Positions 36,720-45,918 of a stretch of 64,000 bases of DNA are shown piece after piece. The number at the start of each line of letters is the position of its first letter. The stretch's first letter is position 1. Below the pieces are notes generated by a model, which saw nothing but the letters and a program-made list of their open reading frames with translations, had not been told where the DNA came from and did not search any database. A program made the translations under genes and the position numbers. The DNA lies in contig NZ_JASLER010000080.1 of assembly GCF_030151085.1 (NCBI RefSeq), positions 1 through 64,000 of the forward strand. The letters run 5' to 3'. The DNA comes from Bacteroides sp. (GTDB lineage Bacteria; Bacteroidota; Bacteroidia; Bacteroidales; Bacteroidaceae).

Positions 36720-36727
36720 CAAAGTTA
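36720..36727 (-). promoter_or_regulatory. -7 promoter element for prs
   Basis: TAACTTTG on the minus strand, 38 bases before the prs start. Confidence 0.5.
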
Positions 36728-36794
36728 TGAATTTCCAGTTACATAATACAAGACTTATTGTAGAAAAATCTTTTTTCTTTCCCGGATTTATTTG

Positions 36795-36802
36795 TAGTTT
36801 TG
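36795..36802 (+). promoter_or_regulatory. -7 element directly before the double kinase gene
   Basis: TAGTTTTG ends only 4 bases before the ATG at 36807, so the predicted transcript would start on or next to the start codon (leaderless). Confidence 0.5.
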
Positions 36803-36806
36803 CTTT

Positions 36807-39800
36807 ATGAAACGGCTTTCTTCAATCTGGTCGGTAAGTTTGCTGTGTCTTTGTACAGCAATGGTTTCGTGTGTGGGCACTGCTCCTACGAAAGAAGTGC
36901 GCCTGATTGATTCATTGAATCAAGTAGCTTACACTTATCGTTATAAGGATCTGGATTCATCCTGTCATGCAGCTTCGCGGGCTTATCGTGAAGTAAGCCT
37001 CTATAGACAAGGCAAAGCGGAAGCATGCAACAACCTTGGATTTTGTGCTTTTATGCGGATGGATTTTGAACAAGCAGTGAAGTACCATCAGGAAGTTTAT
37101 GGCTTGACCAAGAATGAACTGGAACTGCTTATTGCCGATATAGGTCTGATGAAAATATATCAGCGTACTGCTCTGAATAAGGAATTTTATGACTACCGTA
37201 ATAGTGCGCTGCGCCGTATGAAACGAATAGCCGAAGATAAAAACCTATTTGTAGATAAGCATGAATTGATGCGTTTGAACTATGCACGTTCTGAATTCAA
37301 TATTGTTTCTGCCGTTTACTATTACTATTTGCAGCAGCGTCCTGAAGCTATGGCGTGCATCAATGAGGTATCCGAAAACGATGAATTGGCGACAGATACC
37401 AATCAACTGTTATACTATCATTATATAAAAGGTTCTGCTGCATTGTGCGAAGGTGAAACCTTGGACGAACAACGTTTATGTGAGTTCGATGAGCTTTATA
37501 CGACGTGGCTTCTGGCTTCACGGAAAGGTTATCCTTATTTTGAGGGAAATGGGGTACAGGGACTTGCCAATCTAATGGCAGCACCGGATAATTATGAGTT
37601 CTTTCAGAATCGTCGATCCCATGCCTTGAAGCAGTTGGGTGTTCCGGTCGATTCTTTACTTCCTATGCGGTTGGGGCAGTTGGCTTTACAGAAATTCCGG
37701 CAATACAATGATTTATATCAGATTGCGGGAGCATACGTTTCTATCGGGAAATATCTGAATTCGCATGGCAGGTATGAAGAAGCACTAGATACGCTGAAAA
37801 CAGCATTGGAGTGTGTAAACGACCATCATCGCCTCTATTATAATTGCCACGATAGCCTGGATTGGCTGAAAGCATACGATAATCGGGATACGATTTATGC
37901 TGAAAAAGCATGGATAGAGCATAAATTGAAGACAGTACCCGAATGGATTTCACGTATTCGCGAACAGTTGAGCGTATCGTATGCAGGCTTGGAGATGAAA
38001 GAAAAGTCTGATTACAACCGTAACATATATTTGGATATTCTGGAGGATACCCGTCAGGACAAAGAATTGGAGAGTCGGTATACGGCATTGGAGAATGAAG
38101 CAAGGCAGTTGAATGTATTACTATTCTTTATTATTATAGGCTTTATTGGGGTGCTTTTATTCTTTTGGTTCTTCAATAAGCGTTCAAAAGTGAAAAACAA
38201 ATTGCATTTGCTGCGTTTGCAACAAATGCTGGATATTTGCCAGAAGATAACTGCATCCATTCCGGCTGATGCTCAAACGGAAGAAGAAGTAATCGAAGCT
38301 ATTCAATCGGTCGTAGCCCCGGAAATAGAGGAATTATTTGGGGTGAGTGATATTCATATAGAAAATGGGCAGCTTGTATTTCCAAAGCGTTTAAGTAAGG
38401 ATGAACAGGCCATGGTGAAGGTGATAACTCCCTATATACAATGGGCTTTGGACAATGGCATGACTTCAATATCTTTGGGAGACGAACGCAAGAGATTGGA
38501 GAAGCAACGATATATCTACGAGCAACATATAGCCGGAAATAAACGGCAGAATTTGATTAAAAAAGCATGTATGTCTATCGTCAATGGCATCCATCCGTAT
38601 ATTGACCGTATCATTAATGAGGTGCATAAGTTAACGCAGAAAGGCTTTATCAATGACGAAAATATCAAAAATGAAAAGTATCAATATATCGACGAATTAG
38701 TAACCACGATCAATGAGTATAACGATATTCTTGCCTTATGGATAAAAATGAAACAAGGTTCATTGAGTTTGAATATCGAGAACTTTGAACTGAATGAACT
38801 TTTTGAACTGATACGGAAAGGTAACCGGGCTTTTCAGATGAAGCAGCAACAACTGGATGTGGTTCCAACTAATGCATACGTAAAAGCAGATAAAGCTTTG
38901 ACTCTTTTCATGATTAATACATTAGCGGAGAATGCACGCAAATATACTCCTCAGGCAGGAACAGTGAAAGTTTATGCTCGTCAAGAAGCTGACTATGTGG
39001 AAATCTCTGTAGAAGATAATGGTTGCGGATTATCCCCTGAAGATGTTTCGTGCATCGTTGGTGAAAAAGTATATGACTCCAAAGCTATTGGTATGAGTGA
39101 CGCTCCGGATCGGGATGAACTATGGAAAAATAAAGGTAGTGGCTTCGGACTAATGAACTGCAAAGGTATTATTGAGAAATACCGAAAGACCAATGAACTT
39201 TTTAGAGTTTGTCTTTTCAATGTAGAAAGTACCTTAGGGAAAGGTAGCCGTTTCTATTTCCGGTTGCCGACGGGGATACGCAAAACTCTTACTGTGTTGA
39301 TACTGTGTTTATCTTTGGGGTTGTCATCTTGCGGCAGAGATGTGGAGAGTGTTTCGGATAAGACCGCATCTGATTCCATAACATTGGCTGTAGAAAATGA
39401 ATATGAGACTTTATTAGACATCGCTTCCGATTTTGCTAACAACGCTTATTATTCCAATATAGATGGAAATTATGAGCAAGCTTTGCAATATGCGGATTCT
39501 GCCATCTATTATTTGAATGCTCATTATGGAAAATATGCCCAAGTTTCACATCATTATATGACATTAACGGGTGACGGACAATCTGCGGAACTAGCATGGT
39601 GGAATGAAATGTTTAATTCGGATTTTCATGTAATTCTGGATGTCCGTAATGAAGCAGCCGTGGCATTTCTTGCTTTGAAACAGTGGGATAATTACAGTTA
39701 TAATAATACGGCATACGCTTCTTTGTATAAATTGTTGGGGGAAGATCAGTCCTTGGAGAATTATTGCCGTCAATTGGAACGCTCCACTAACAATAAAATG

Positions 39801-41147
39801 GTGGGAGTTATCTTAGGAGCTGCTCTGTTATTTGCGTTGTTGTTGGGGTACTATATTCTTTATTTCCGTAAGCGGATGGTGAACCGATGGAATTTGGAGC
39901 AGGTTTTAGAAATTAATAAGCAGGTTTTCGCAACTTCATTACTATCAACACCCGAAACAGATGAGATGTTGCAACGTGAAGAAAGCACCTTAAAAGAAAT
40001 CCCGAAGCAAATAGTGAATGCTGCATTTGAGGCGGTAAATGAATTATTAAGTATTGACAGATTGGGAATAGCTGTATATAACGAAACGGCTCATCGACTT
40101 GAGTTTACATCCAATCCCCCGGAAGCACAAGAAGATATACTTTGGAAAGACAAGATACATCAATGTTTTGAAGAACAAACGTATCTGACGGAAAAGAGCA
40201 TGCAGGTACTACCGCTTATTATAGAAGCCGGTGGAGTTTCCCGTTGCATCGGTGTACTATGCTTGGAACGTCGGGAGGGGACTGAACGGGAGAGTGATCA
40301 TTTGCTTTTGGAACTGATTGCCCGTTATGTTGCCATCGTTATATTTAATTCGGTAGTGAAACTGGCTACTAAATACAGGGACATTGAAACAGCACAGGAT
40401 GAAACCCGTCGCGCTTCTTGGGAAGATAGTTTGCTACATGTGCAGAATATGGTATTGGATAATTGTCTTTCAACCATTAAACATGAAACCATTTATTATC
40501 CCAACAAGATAAAGCAATTGATTGGCAAATTACGTTCAGGTCAATTAACTGAGATGGAGGAGTATGAAAATATTGCAGCAATCGGAGAACTTATTGAATA
40601 TTATAAAGGTATCTTTACCATCCTCAGTTCCTGTGCTTCCCGTCAGTTGGAAGAAGTAACATTCAGGCGTTCTGTTATACCGGTTTCGGATCTTATGAAT
40701 GCCGCTGAGAAATATTTCCGTAAAGTAAATAAAGGTAATGCGAACTCTATTACCTTTGAAACCGGAATCCTGAATGAGAATGTTATCGGAGACAAGAACC
40801 AGTTGCATTTCCTTTTGGAGAACTTGATTGATGAAGCACTTTCAGTGCCCATTGACGGAGAAATCTCATTGCATGGTGCAGTAGATGGAGAATATGTACG
40901 TTTTCTATTTACGGATATGCGTCGGGAGAAATCGCGTGAAGAATTGAATCAACTATTTTATCCGAATCTGACACGTATGACCGCCGGTGAGAAAGGTAAA
41001 TTACATGGAACGGAATATTTAGTTTGCAAACAAATCATCCGCGACCACGATGAGTTTGCCGGACGCCGTGGTTGCCGTATCAATGCAGAACCGGGTGAAA
41101 ATGGTGGTTATACGGTTTATTTTACTATACCCCGACGTGGCCGGTAG
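36807..41147 (+). CDS. Double sensor histidine kinase (DUF5112/DUF5113 type)
   Basis: This 1446-residue protein looks like two sensor kinases joined in frame. Part 1: lipoprotein-like signal ending at Cys22, TPR-like sensor region to 436, membrane helix 437-457, and kinase core with N-box NTLAENARKY (about 708) and G-box GSGFGL (about 777). Part 2: a second hydrophobic segment with a lipobox-like LSSC (826-842), another outer region, helix 998-1020, a GAF-like domain, His in IKHETIYYP and a degenerate ATP site with no clear G-box. The response regulator gene follows 151 bases on, after a 22-bp array. I recall DUF5112 and DUF5113 as names for such Bacteroides proteins, without verification. 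Confidence 0.8.
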   Translation: MKRLSSIWSVSLLCLCTAMVSCVGTAPTKEVRLIDSLNQVAYTYRYKDLDSSCHAASRAYREVSLYRQGKAEACNNLGFCAFMRMDFEQAVKYHQEVYGLTKNELELLIADIGLMKIYQRTALNKEFYDYRNSALRRMKRIAEDKNLFVDKHELMRLNYARSEFNIVSAVYYYYLQQRPEAMACINEVSENDELATDTNQLLYYHYIKGSAALCEGETLDEQRLCEFDELYTTWLLASRKGYPYFEGNGVQGLANLMAAPDNYEFFQNRRSHALKQLGVPVDSLLPMRLGQLALQKFRQYNDLYQIAGAYVSIGKYLNSHGRYEEALDTLKTALECVNDHHRLYYNCHDSLDWLKAYDNRDTIYAEKAWIEHKLKTVPEWISRIREQLSVSYAGLEMKEKSDYNRNIYLDILEDTRQDKELESRYTALENEARQLNVLLFFIIIGFIGVLLFFWFFNKRSKVKNKLHLLRLQQMLDICQKITASIPADAQTEEEVIEAIQSVVAPEIEELFGVSDIHIENGQLVFPKRLSKDEQAMVKVITPYIQWALDNGMTSISLGDERKRLEKQRYIYEQHIAGNKRQNLIKKACMSIVNGIHPYIDRIINEVHKLTQKGFINDENIKNEKYQYIDELVTTINEYNDILALWIKMKQGSLSLNIENFELNELFELIRKGNRAFQMKQQQLDVVPTNAYVKADKALTLFMINTLAENARKYTPQAGTVKVYARQEADYVEISVEDNGCGLSPEDVSCIVGEKVYDSKAIGMSDAPDRDELWKNKGSGFGLMNCKGIIEKYRKTNELFRVCLFNVESTLGKGSRFYFRLPTGIRKTLTVLILCLSLGLSSCGRDVESVSDKTASDSITLAVENEYETLLDIASDFANNAYYSNIDGNYEQALQYADSAIYYLNAHYGKYAQVSHHYMTLTGDGQSAELAWWNEMFNSDFHVILDVRNEAAVAFLALKQWDNYSYNNTAYASLYKLLGEDQSLENYCRQLERSTNNKMVGVILGAALLFALLLGYYILYFRKRMVNRWNLEQVLEINKQVFATSLLSTPETDEMLQREESTLKEIPKQIVNAAFEAVNELLSIDRLGIAVYNETAHRLEFTSNPPEAQEDILWKDKIHQCFEEQTYLTEKSMQVLPLIIEAGGVSRCIGVLCLERREGTERESDHLLLELIARYVAIVIFNSVVKLATKYRDIETAQDETRRASWEDSLLHVQNMVLDNCLSTIKHETIYYPNKIKQLIGKLRSGQLTEMEEYENIAAIGELIEYYKGIFTILSSCASRQLEEVTFRRSVIPVSDLMNAAEKYFRKVNKGNANSITFETGILNENVIGDKNQLHFLLENLIDEALSVPIDGEISLHGAVDGEYVRFLFTDMRREKSREELNQLFYPNLTRMTAGEKGKLHGTEYLVCKQIIRDHDEFAGRRGCRINAEPGENGGYTVYFTIPRRGR

Positions 41148-41167
41148 ATATAGAAAAGCGCTTTTTT

Positions 41168-41255
41168 ACGCAGATAGCTGCGTGACCGTATGCAGATAAG
41201 TGCGTAAGCTTACACAGATAAGTGCGTTGCATCAAGCAGATATATGTGCAGAATA
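41168..41255. repeat. Array of four 22-bp units between the double kinase and its regulator
   Basis: Units start at 41168, 41190, 41212 and 41234, contiguous and 22 bp each. Their shared part is AYGCAGATARSTGCGT; the first unit is the palindrome ACGCA-N6-TGCGT with half-sites 11 bp apart, and the fourth is the most diverged. The array begins 20 bases after the kinase stop and ends 43 bases before the regulator start. Confidence 0.88.
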
Positions 41256-41298
41256 CTTTATATTTCAGGTTGTTTCTAAATAGGATTATATACATAAT

Positions 41299-42027
41299 AT
41301 GGAAGGAAATAAATTTAAAGTTATCATCGTTGAAGATGTCAAATTGGAATTGAAAGGTACAGAAGAGATCTTTCGTCATGAAATACTCGATGCCGAAGTG
41401 ATTGGCACTGCCATGACGGAAAAGGAATTCTGGCCCTTGATTGAAGCGAATGTCCCTGATTTAGTTTTGCTTGATTTAGGTCTGGGTGGTTCTACAACAA
41501 TAGGTGTGGATATCTGCCGTAATATATTCAAACGTTATCCCGGTGTTCATGTCCTTATATTCACCGGCGAGATTTTGAATGAAAAGTTATGGGTCGATGT
41601 TCTTGATGCCGGTGCCGACGGAATTATCTTGAAAACAGGAGAACTCTTGACGAAAACAGATGTACAAGCTGTTATGGATGGGAAAAAACTTGTTTTCAAT
41701 TACCCGATCCTGGAAAAAATAGTAGAACGTTTCCGTAAGTCTGTGCTGAATGACGCCAAGCGTCAGGAAGCTATCATTAGTTACGATATTGATGAGTATG
41801 ATGAGCGTTTTCTTCGTCATTTAGCTTTAGGCTATACTAAAGAAATGATAGCCAATTTAAAGGGAATGCCCTTTGGAGTAAAATCTTTGGAGAAACGCCA
41901 GAATGATTTGGTCGGTCGTCTTTTCCCTGCCAGCGAACGGGTAGGAGTGAATGCCACGCGTTTGGCAGTTCGGGCATTGGAACTCCGTGTTTTAGATATT
42001 GATAATCTGGAAGCTGACGAAGAATAA
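41299..42027 (+). CDS. Response regulator paired with the double kinase
   Basis: The 242-residue protein has a receiver domain (EDVKLE near residue 11, phosphoacceptor Asp in LVLLDLGLGG about residue 54, Lys in IILKTGE) and a C-terminal domain of about 100 residues with a helix-turn-helix-like stretch (LALGYTKEMIANLKGMPFGVKSLEKRQNDL). That end differs from OmpR or NarL outputs and fits a Bacteroides-specific family (possibly DUF5932, from memory). DNA binding is inferred. Confidence 0.8.
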   Translation: MEGNKFKVIIVEDVKLELKGTEEIFRHEILDAEVIGTAMTEKEFWPLIEANVPDLVLLDLGLGGSTTIGVDICRNIFKRYPGVHVLIFTGEILNEKLWVDVLDAGADGIILKTGELLTKTDVQAVMDGKKLVFNYPILEKIVERFRKSVLNDAKRQEAIISYDIDEYDERFLRHLALGYTKEMIANLKGMPFGVKSLEKRQNDLVGRLFPASERVGVNATRLAVRALELRVLDIDNLEADEE

Positions 42028-42049
42028 ATCTTTCGTTAAGTAAGGTACT

Positions 42050-43504
42050 ATGAGGAATAAATGGCACATGCCGCATCCTGCAACGATGTTCTTCCTGTTA
42101 ACGCTGGCAGTCATCTTTTTATCATGGATATTTGATATCTATGGAATCAGTGTGATTCAGCCTGACACAGGGGAGGCGATACACGTACAAAGCTTGTTAA
42201 GTCCGGAAGGTATCCGCTGGCTGTTACGTCATGTAATAACCAATTTTACTGGTTTTGCACCGTTGGGATTGGTTATTGTGGCTATGTTTGGCATAGGGGT
42301 AGCCCAGCATTCCGGTTTTATTGATGCTTGTATTCGTAGGGGGGTGAGAAAGCATCGTGATCAATGGCGTATTATTCTTTGGGTAATTATATCAGGACTA
42401 TTATCTAACGTGATAGGGGATGTGGGCTATGTTATTATGATACCTATAGCTGCTACTTTGTTCCAATCTGTGGGATTGCATCCTATTGGGGGCATTATCA
42501 CTTCATACGTCTCTACTGCTTGTGGATATAGTGCCAATATATTTTTGAGTACACTAGACCCCATGTTATCTGCTATGACCCAAGAAGCCGCAGATATGGC
42601 TAATATTACTCCTGTACAAACAGGGCCATTGTGTAACTACTATTTTTTCGCGGTTTCTACTTTCATTCTGGCAGTCATTGTCTATTATATTACCCGTAAG
42701 AGTTTATTGCCCATGCTGGGGGAGTATGCGGGAAATGTTAGTTTCGACGGTTATAAGCAATTATCACGCAAGGAGCGTAGAGCAATGCTGAGTGCGGTCA
42801 TAGTAGGAGCGATTTATATGGCTGTTATTCTGTGGGCTACTTTTTCATCGTGGGGCATATTGCGAGGGGTTAATGGAAGTCTGATTCGTTCTCCTTTCAT
42901 CATTGGAATTTTGTTTATACTGTCTTTCGGCATCGGATTAATGGGAATGGTATATGGTTTCGCTTCGGGACGTTACCGTAAAGACGGAGATGTGATTGAA
43001 GGATTCACGCAACCGATGAACTTGCTGGGAGTTTATTTTGTAATAGCTTTTTTTGCATCGCAATTGTTTGCATGCTTTGAATATTCCCGCTTGAATAAGT
43101 GCTTGGCAATAATGGGAGCGGATATGCTTTCATCAGTCCATTTAGGCAGCTTGTGGACACTGATTCTATTTATTATATTCTCGGCACTTGTCAATCTGAT
43201 TATGGTTTCTGCCACGGCTAAGTGGACTTTTATGTCCTTTATCTTTGTACCGGTACTGGCAAATATGGGCATTTCGCCGGATATCACTCAGTGTGCCTTC
43301 CGCATAGGTGATAGTGCGACGAATGCCATAACTCCTTTTATGTTCTATATGCCATTGGTGTTGACGTATATGCAGCAATACGATAAACAGACCACATACG
43401 GCTCACTATTTAAATACACTTGGAGGTATACTTTGGTAATTCTCGTTGCTTGGACGGCATTGTTTATACTTTGGTATGTAAGTGGCTTGCCATTGGGCTT
43501 ATAG
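42050..43504 (+). CDS. AbgT-family transporter
   Basis: The 484-residue membrane protein has about 11-13 helices and the AbgT features GLVIVAMFGIGVAQHSGFIDACIRRGV and GYSANIFLSTLDPML, plus GDSATNAITPFMFYMPLVL near the C-terminus. Family members move p-aminobenzoyl-glutamate into cells or export sulfonamide-like compounds by ion coupling. It starts 22 bases after the response regulator, so it may be in the same transcription unit. It is convergent with the fimbrillin-like gene, 5 bases away, with no terminator visible. Confidence 0.9.
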   Translation: MRNKWHMPHPATMFFLLTLAVIFLSWIFDIYGISVIQPDTGEAIHVQSLLSPEGIRWLLRHVITNFTGFAPLGLVIVAMFGIGVAQHSGFIDACIRRGVRKHRDQWRIILWVIISGLLSNVIGDVGYVIMIPIAATLFQSVGLHPIGGIITSYVSTACGYSANIFLSTLDPMLSAMTQEAADMANITPVQTGPLCNYYFFAVSTFILAVIVYYITRKSLLPMLGEYAGNVSFDGYKQLSRKERRAMLSAVIVGAIYMAVILWATFSSWGILRGVNGSLIRSPFIIGILFILSFGIGLMGMVYGFASGRYRKDGDVIEGFTQPMNLLGVYFVIAFFASQLFACFEYSRLNKCLAIMGADMLSSVHLGSLWTLILFIIFSALVNLIMVSATAKWTFMSFIFVPVLANMGISPDITQCAFRIGDSATNAITPFMFYMPLVLTYMQQYDKQTTYGSLFKYTWRYTLVILVAWTALFILWYVSGLPLGL

Positions 43505-43509
43505 GACTA

Positions 43510-44436
43510 TTACTGGTTTGGATATATCGGATTTCCAGTTTCATCTACATCTATCCAGTCTTTAATGCTGGCATCTGAAAATGATATTGTATTTCCATCA
43601 ATAACAGCACTGAAAACGTATGAGAAACCTCCGGCTAGTTTGCCGTGTATCGGAATGTTTGCAGTATAAGTTCTGGGTACAGTTTCTCCATTTGCCAGAA
43701 TTTTCAAAGTCAATGGCATTGGATCATCGCTTGTAATCGGTAATATGATAGCTTGAGCCAGGAATTTATTAATTCCCATACTAAAAGGCGTTTTATCGTA
43801 GGTACGAGCGGGATCAATAATACCTATTTGTAAATGAAGGCTGGCACCTGGAGTCGGTGGCAGAATGGTAGCTGAAATCAAACTATCCAGTTTCAAATTA
43901 TCTCCGGCAGATACTTCAATAACGACTTGAGTGGATACATGTTGAAAGACAATAGGAATATGTACTTGCGAAGTAATAACATCTTGATCAAGGTTTTCCC
44001 ACCATAGATAATCTATACCATTCTTTAATGGTTCTGTCTCTCCATTATTAATTTCAGGAGGGGCGACCAGTGAATTGCTTGAAAGTGCATACATATCATA
44101 AATACCATTGTTTAAATACATTTTGTAGCCTTTTACTCCGGTAAGCATTCCTACTGAAGATGTTATATAATAACCATCGGCAAAAGGATCATTAAGCCTG
44201 GTATCCGTAGCCTTGAAAGAATAGACCTGGCTTATTACTCCTTTGGGCATAGGAGACATAGCACGTGTCATATGACGGCTTTCCAGTGATGCTGAAAAAG
44301 AAATAAGTACATTCTCTTCTTCAGGATTATCCTTGCCCGGATCATTATCTGGTGACCAACCATAGATATAAGTCTCATTCTTTGCACATCCTGCTAATAG
44401 TAGTAAAACACAAATAAAAATAGAAAATCTCTTCAT
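43510..44436 (-). CDS. Fimbrillin-like lipoprotein
   Basis: The 308-residue product has a lipoprotein signal (lipobox LAGC, Cys17), a polar D/N/P-rich linker, and a beta-rich body with VISFSASLESRHMTRA and an ending SDASIKDWIDVDETGNPI that is typical of the FimA/Mfa-type fimbrillin superfamily of Bacteroidota. Such lipoproteins are exported to the surface and some polymerise after proteolysis. No anchor or accessory fimbrial genes are adjacent, so a solitary surface lipoprotein is equally possible. Confidence 0.7.
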   Translation of the reverse strand: MKRFSIFICVLLLLAGCAKNETYIYGWSPDNDPGKDNPEEENVLISFSASLESRHMTRAMSPMPKGVISQVYSFKATDTRLNDPFADGYYITSSVGMLTGVKGYKMYLNNGIYDMYALSSNSLVAPPEINNGETEPLKNGIDYLWWENLDQDVITSQVHIPIVFQHVSTQVVIEVSAGDNLKLDSLISATILPPTPGASLHLQIGIIDPARTYDKTPFSMGINKFLAQAIILPITSDDPMPLTLKILANGETVPRTYTANIPIHGKLAGGFSYVFSAVIDGNTISFSDASIKDWIDVDETGNPIYPNQ

Positions 44437-44596
44437 TGCTAATTCTGAATTAGGTTATAAATCCTAATAACAGTCAAAAAGTAAGTTGGTTTAAAATAAC
44501 CAATTGATTTTGCAGGAAGAGCTAATTCTTATCATGCTTATTTGTGTTGCCTGAATTCTTTTTGGATACTACATCATCTCTGATACTTATATAAGA

Positions 44597-44634
44597 AAAC
44601 CGCAAAAAGCTTTATTGTTAGCTATTTGCGGTTT
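44597..44634 (-). terminator. Terminator after the tRNA genes
   Basis: Perfect 10-base arms AAACCGCAAA (44597-44606) and its complement (44625-44634), with an inner AGCT pair, just downstream of tRNA-Arg in its direction of transcription. Confidence 0.65.
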
Positions 44635-44641
44635 CTTTATG

Positions 44642-44715
<74 letters not shown>

Positions 44716-44731
44716 ATCCTTAATTGCGGTG

Positions 44732-44762
44732 CAAAGGTACGCTTTTTTGTGAAAACTGCAAA
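44732..44762 (-). promoter_or_regulatory. Promoter of tRNA-Arg
   Basis: On the minus strand TTTG (44759-44762), 19 bases, then TACCTTTG (44732-44739): an exact Bacteroidota -33/-7 promoter. Confidence 0.8.
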
Positions 44763-44834
44763 TATTTGTATCTAAAATATTTATTGTAATGCAGTTCTGT
44801 AATCAAAAAAGAGCGACCTGTATCACTCTTCCTT

Positions 44835-44910
44835 TGGTACACCCTCAGGGACTCGAACCCTGGACCCATTGATTAAGAGTCAATTGCTCTACCAGCTGAG
44901 CTAAGAGTGC
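44835..44910 (-). tRNA. tRNA-Lys (anticodon CUU)
   Basis: The minus strand gives acceptor GCACTCT with AGGGTGT (two wobble pairs), D-arm AGCTCAGCTGGTAGAGC, anticodon loop CTCTTAA with CTT, T-arm GGGTTCGAGTCCC and an encoded CCA end. Confidence 0.95.
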
Positions 44911-44933
44911 ATACTGTTTCTTGTTTGCGGGTG

Positions 44934-44965
44934 CAAAAGTAGTCCTTTTTATTTATCCAGCCAAA
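44934..44965 (-). promoter_or_regulatory. Promoter of tRNA-Lys
   Basis: On the minus strand TTTG (44962-44965), 20 bases, then TACTTTTG (44934-44941). Confidence 0.78.
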
Positions 44966-45000
44966 CAAAAGACTGTATTTTTTCGATGAAATCGGCTTTT

Positions 45001-45804
45001 TTATTCAAATTCATATAAATCAGAAGGAGTGGTACGCTTTAATGCGCATAACTGTAGATCTTTACCTACAATGATACCTTTCTCCCTCAATTTCCATTCA
45101 ACAGTTTTATATGCCAGTTCAGGATGGTTATTGTCTTTGCTTAAATGACAAAGCCAAATATATTGCAGATGCTCCGTAACGTTATCAGCTAAAAACTCCG
45201 CAGTAGCAATATTACTCATATGTCCGGTGCGGCTGATGATACGTTCTTTTAGATATTGAGGATAAGTGCCCATACGTAACATTTCCTCATCATAATTTGC
45301 TTCGAGAATCAAATAGTTTGCTTTGCAAATATATTCGGCAGCGGTTGGAGTGATTTCACCAAGGTCGGTGAGGAAAGAAAATACCTTTCCATCTATTTCG
45401 ATACAATATCCTACGTTATCGGTACCGTCATGAGGTACCTCAAAAGATTCGATACGAAAGTCTTCCAACTGCATTGCTTGCTGCTTTTCCAGGTAACGAA
45501 CAGAAGTGTATAACTTTTCTGTCATACAATAGCTTTTATTGATTCCTTCGTGGATTCGGGCAGTGGTATAGATAGGTATATTTAGCTTCTCGCCCAATCC
45601 ACCTACAGCCTTTATATGGTCTGCATGGTCGTGGGTAACAAACACGGCACGTATCATTTCTATATTGACGCCAACATCTTTCAGTCCTTTCTTAATAGTG
45701 CGCACTGCAATACCGGCATCAATGAGTATTCCGTATTTTTCCGTTCCTATATAATAGCAGTTGCCACTACTTCCGCTTGCAAGGCTTATAAATTTTACTT
45801 TCAT
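45001..45804 (-). CDS. Metallo-beta-lactamase-fold hydrolase, YycJ/WalJ type
   Basis: The 267-residue protein has the MBL metal motif THDHADH (about residues 57-63), LASGSSGNCYYIG at the N-terminus typical of the YycJ/WalJ group, further metal ligands in SFEVPHDGTDNVGY and the C-terminal LCHLSKDNNHPE. Relatives act in cell-wall coordination or as nucleases in DNA repair; which applies here is unknown. The mRNA leader contains a strong hairpin at 45828-45854. Confidence 0.87.
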   Translation of the reverse strand: MKVKFISLASGSSGNCYYIGTEKYGILIDAGIAVRTIKKGLKDVGVNIEMIRAVFVTHDHADHIKAVGGLGEKLNIPIYTTARIHEGINKSYCMTEKLYTSVRYLEKQQAMQLEDFRIESFEVPHDGTDNVGYCIEIDGKVFSFLTDLGEITPTAAEYICKANYLILEANYDEEMLRMGTYPQYLKERIISRTGHMSNIATAEFLADNVTEHLQYIWLCHLSKDNNHPELAYKTVEWKLREKGIIVGKDLQLCALKRTTPSDLYEFE

Positions 45805-45827
45805 CTTGATTTCCTTAATTACACAAA

Positions 45828-45861
45828 GCCGCCACTTTTAAACAAAGTGACGGCAAAGATA
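45828..45861 (-). promoter_or_regulatory. -7 element and 5' hairpin of the YycJ-like gene
   Basis: TATCTTTG on the minus strand (45854-45861) directly abuts an imperfect 11-base stem (45828-45838 with 45844-45854), so the transcript would begin inside or next to a stem-loop. Confidence 0.5.
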
Positions 45862-45918
45862 GTGCAACCTATCTTCGCATTGGGTCGCAAATATACATAA
45901 AATATGCAATATACGGTC

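Noticed and set aside
43505..43509. Terminator between AbgT and fimbrillin-like genes
   Set aside because: The five-base gap leaves no room for one; the transcripts probably overlap.
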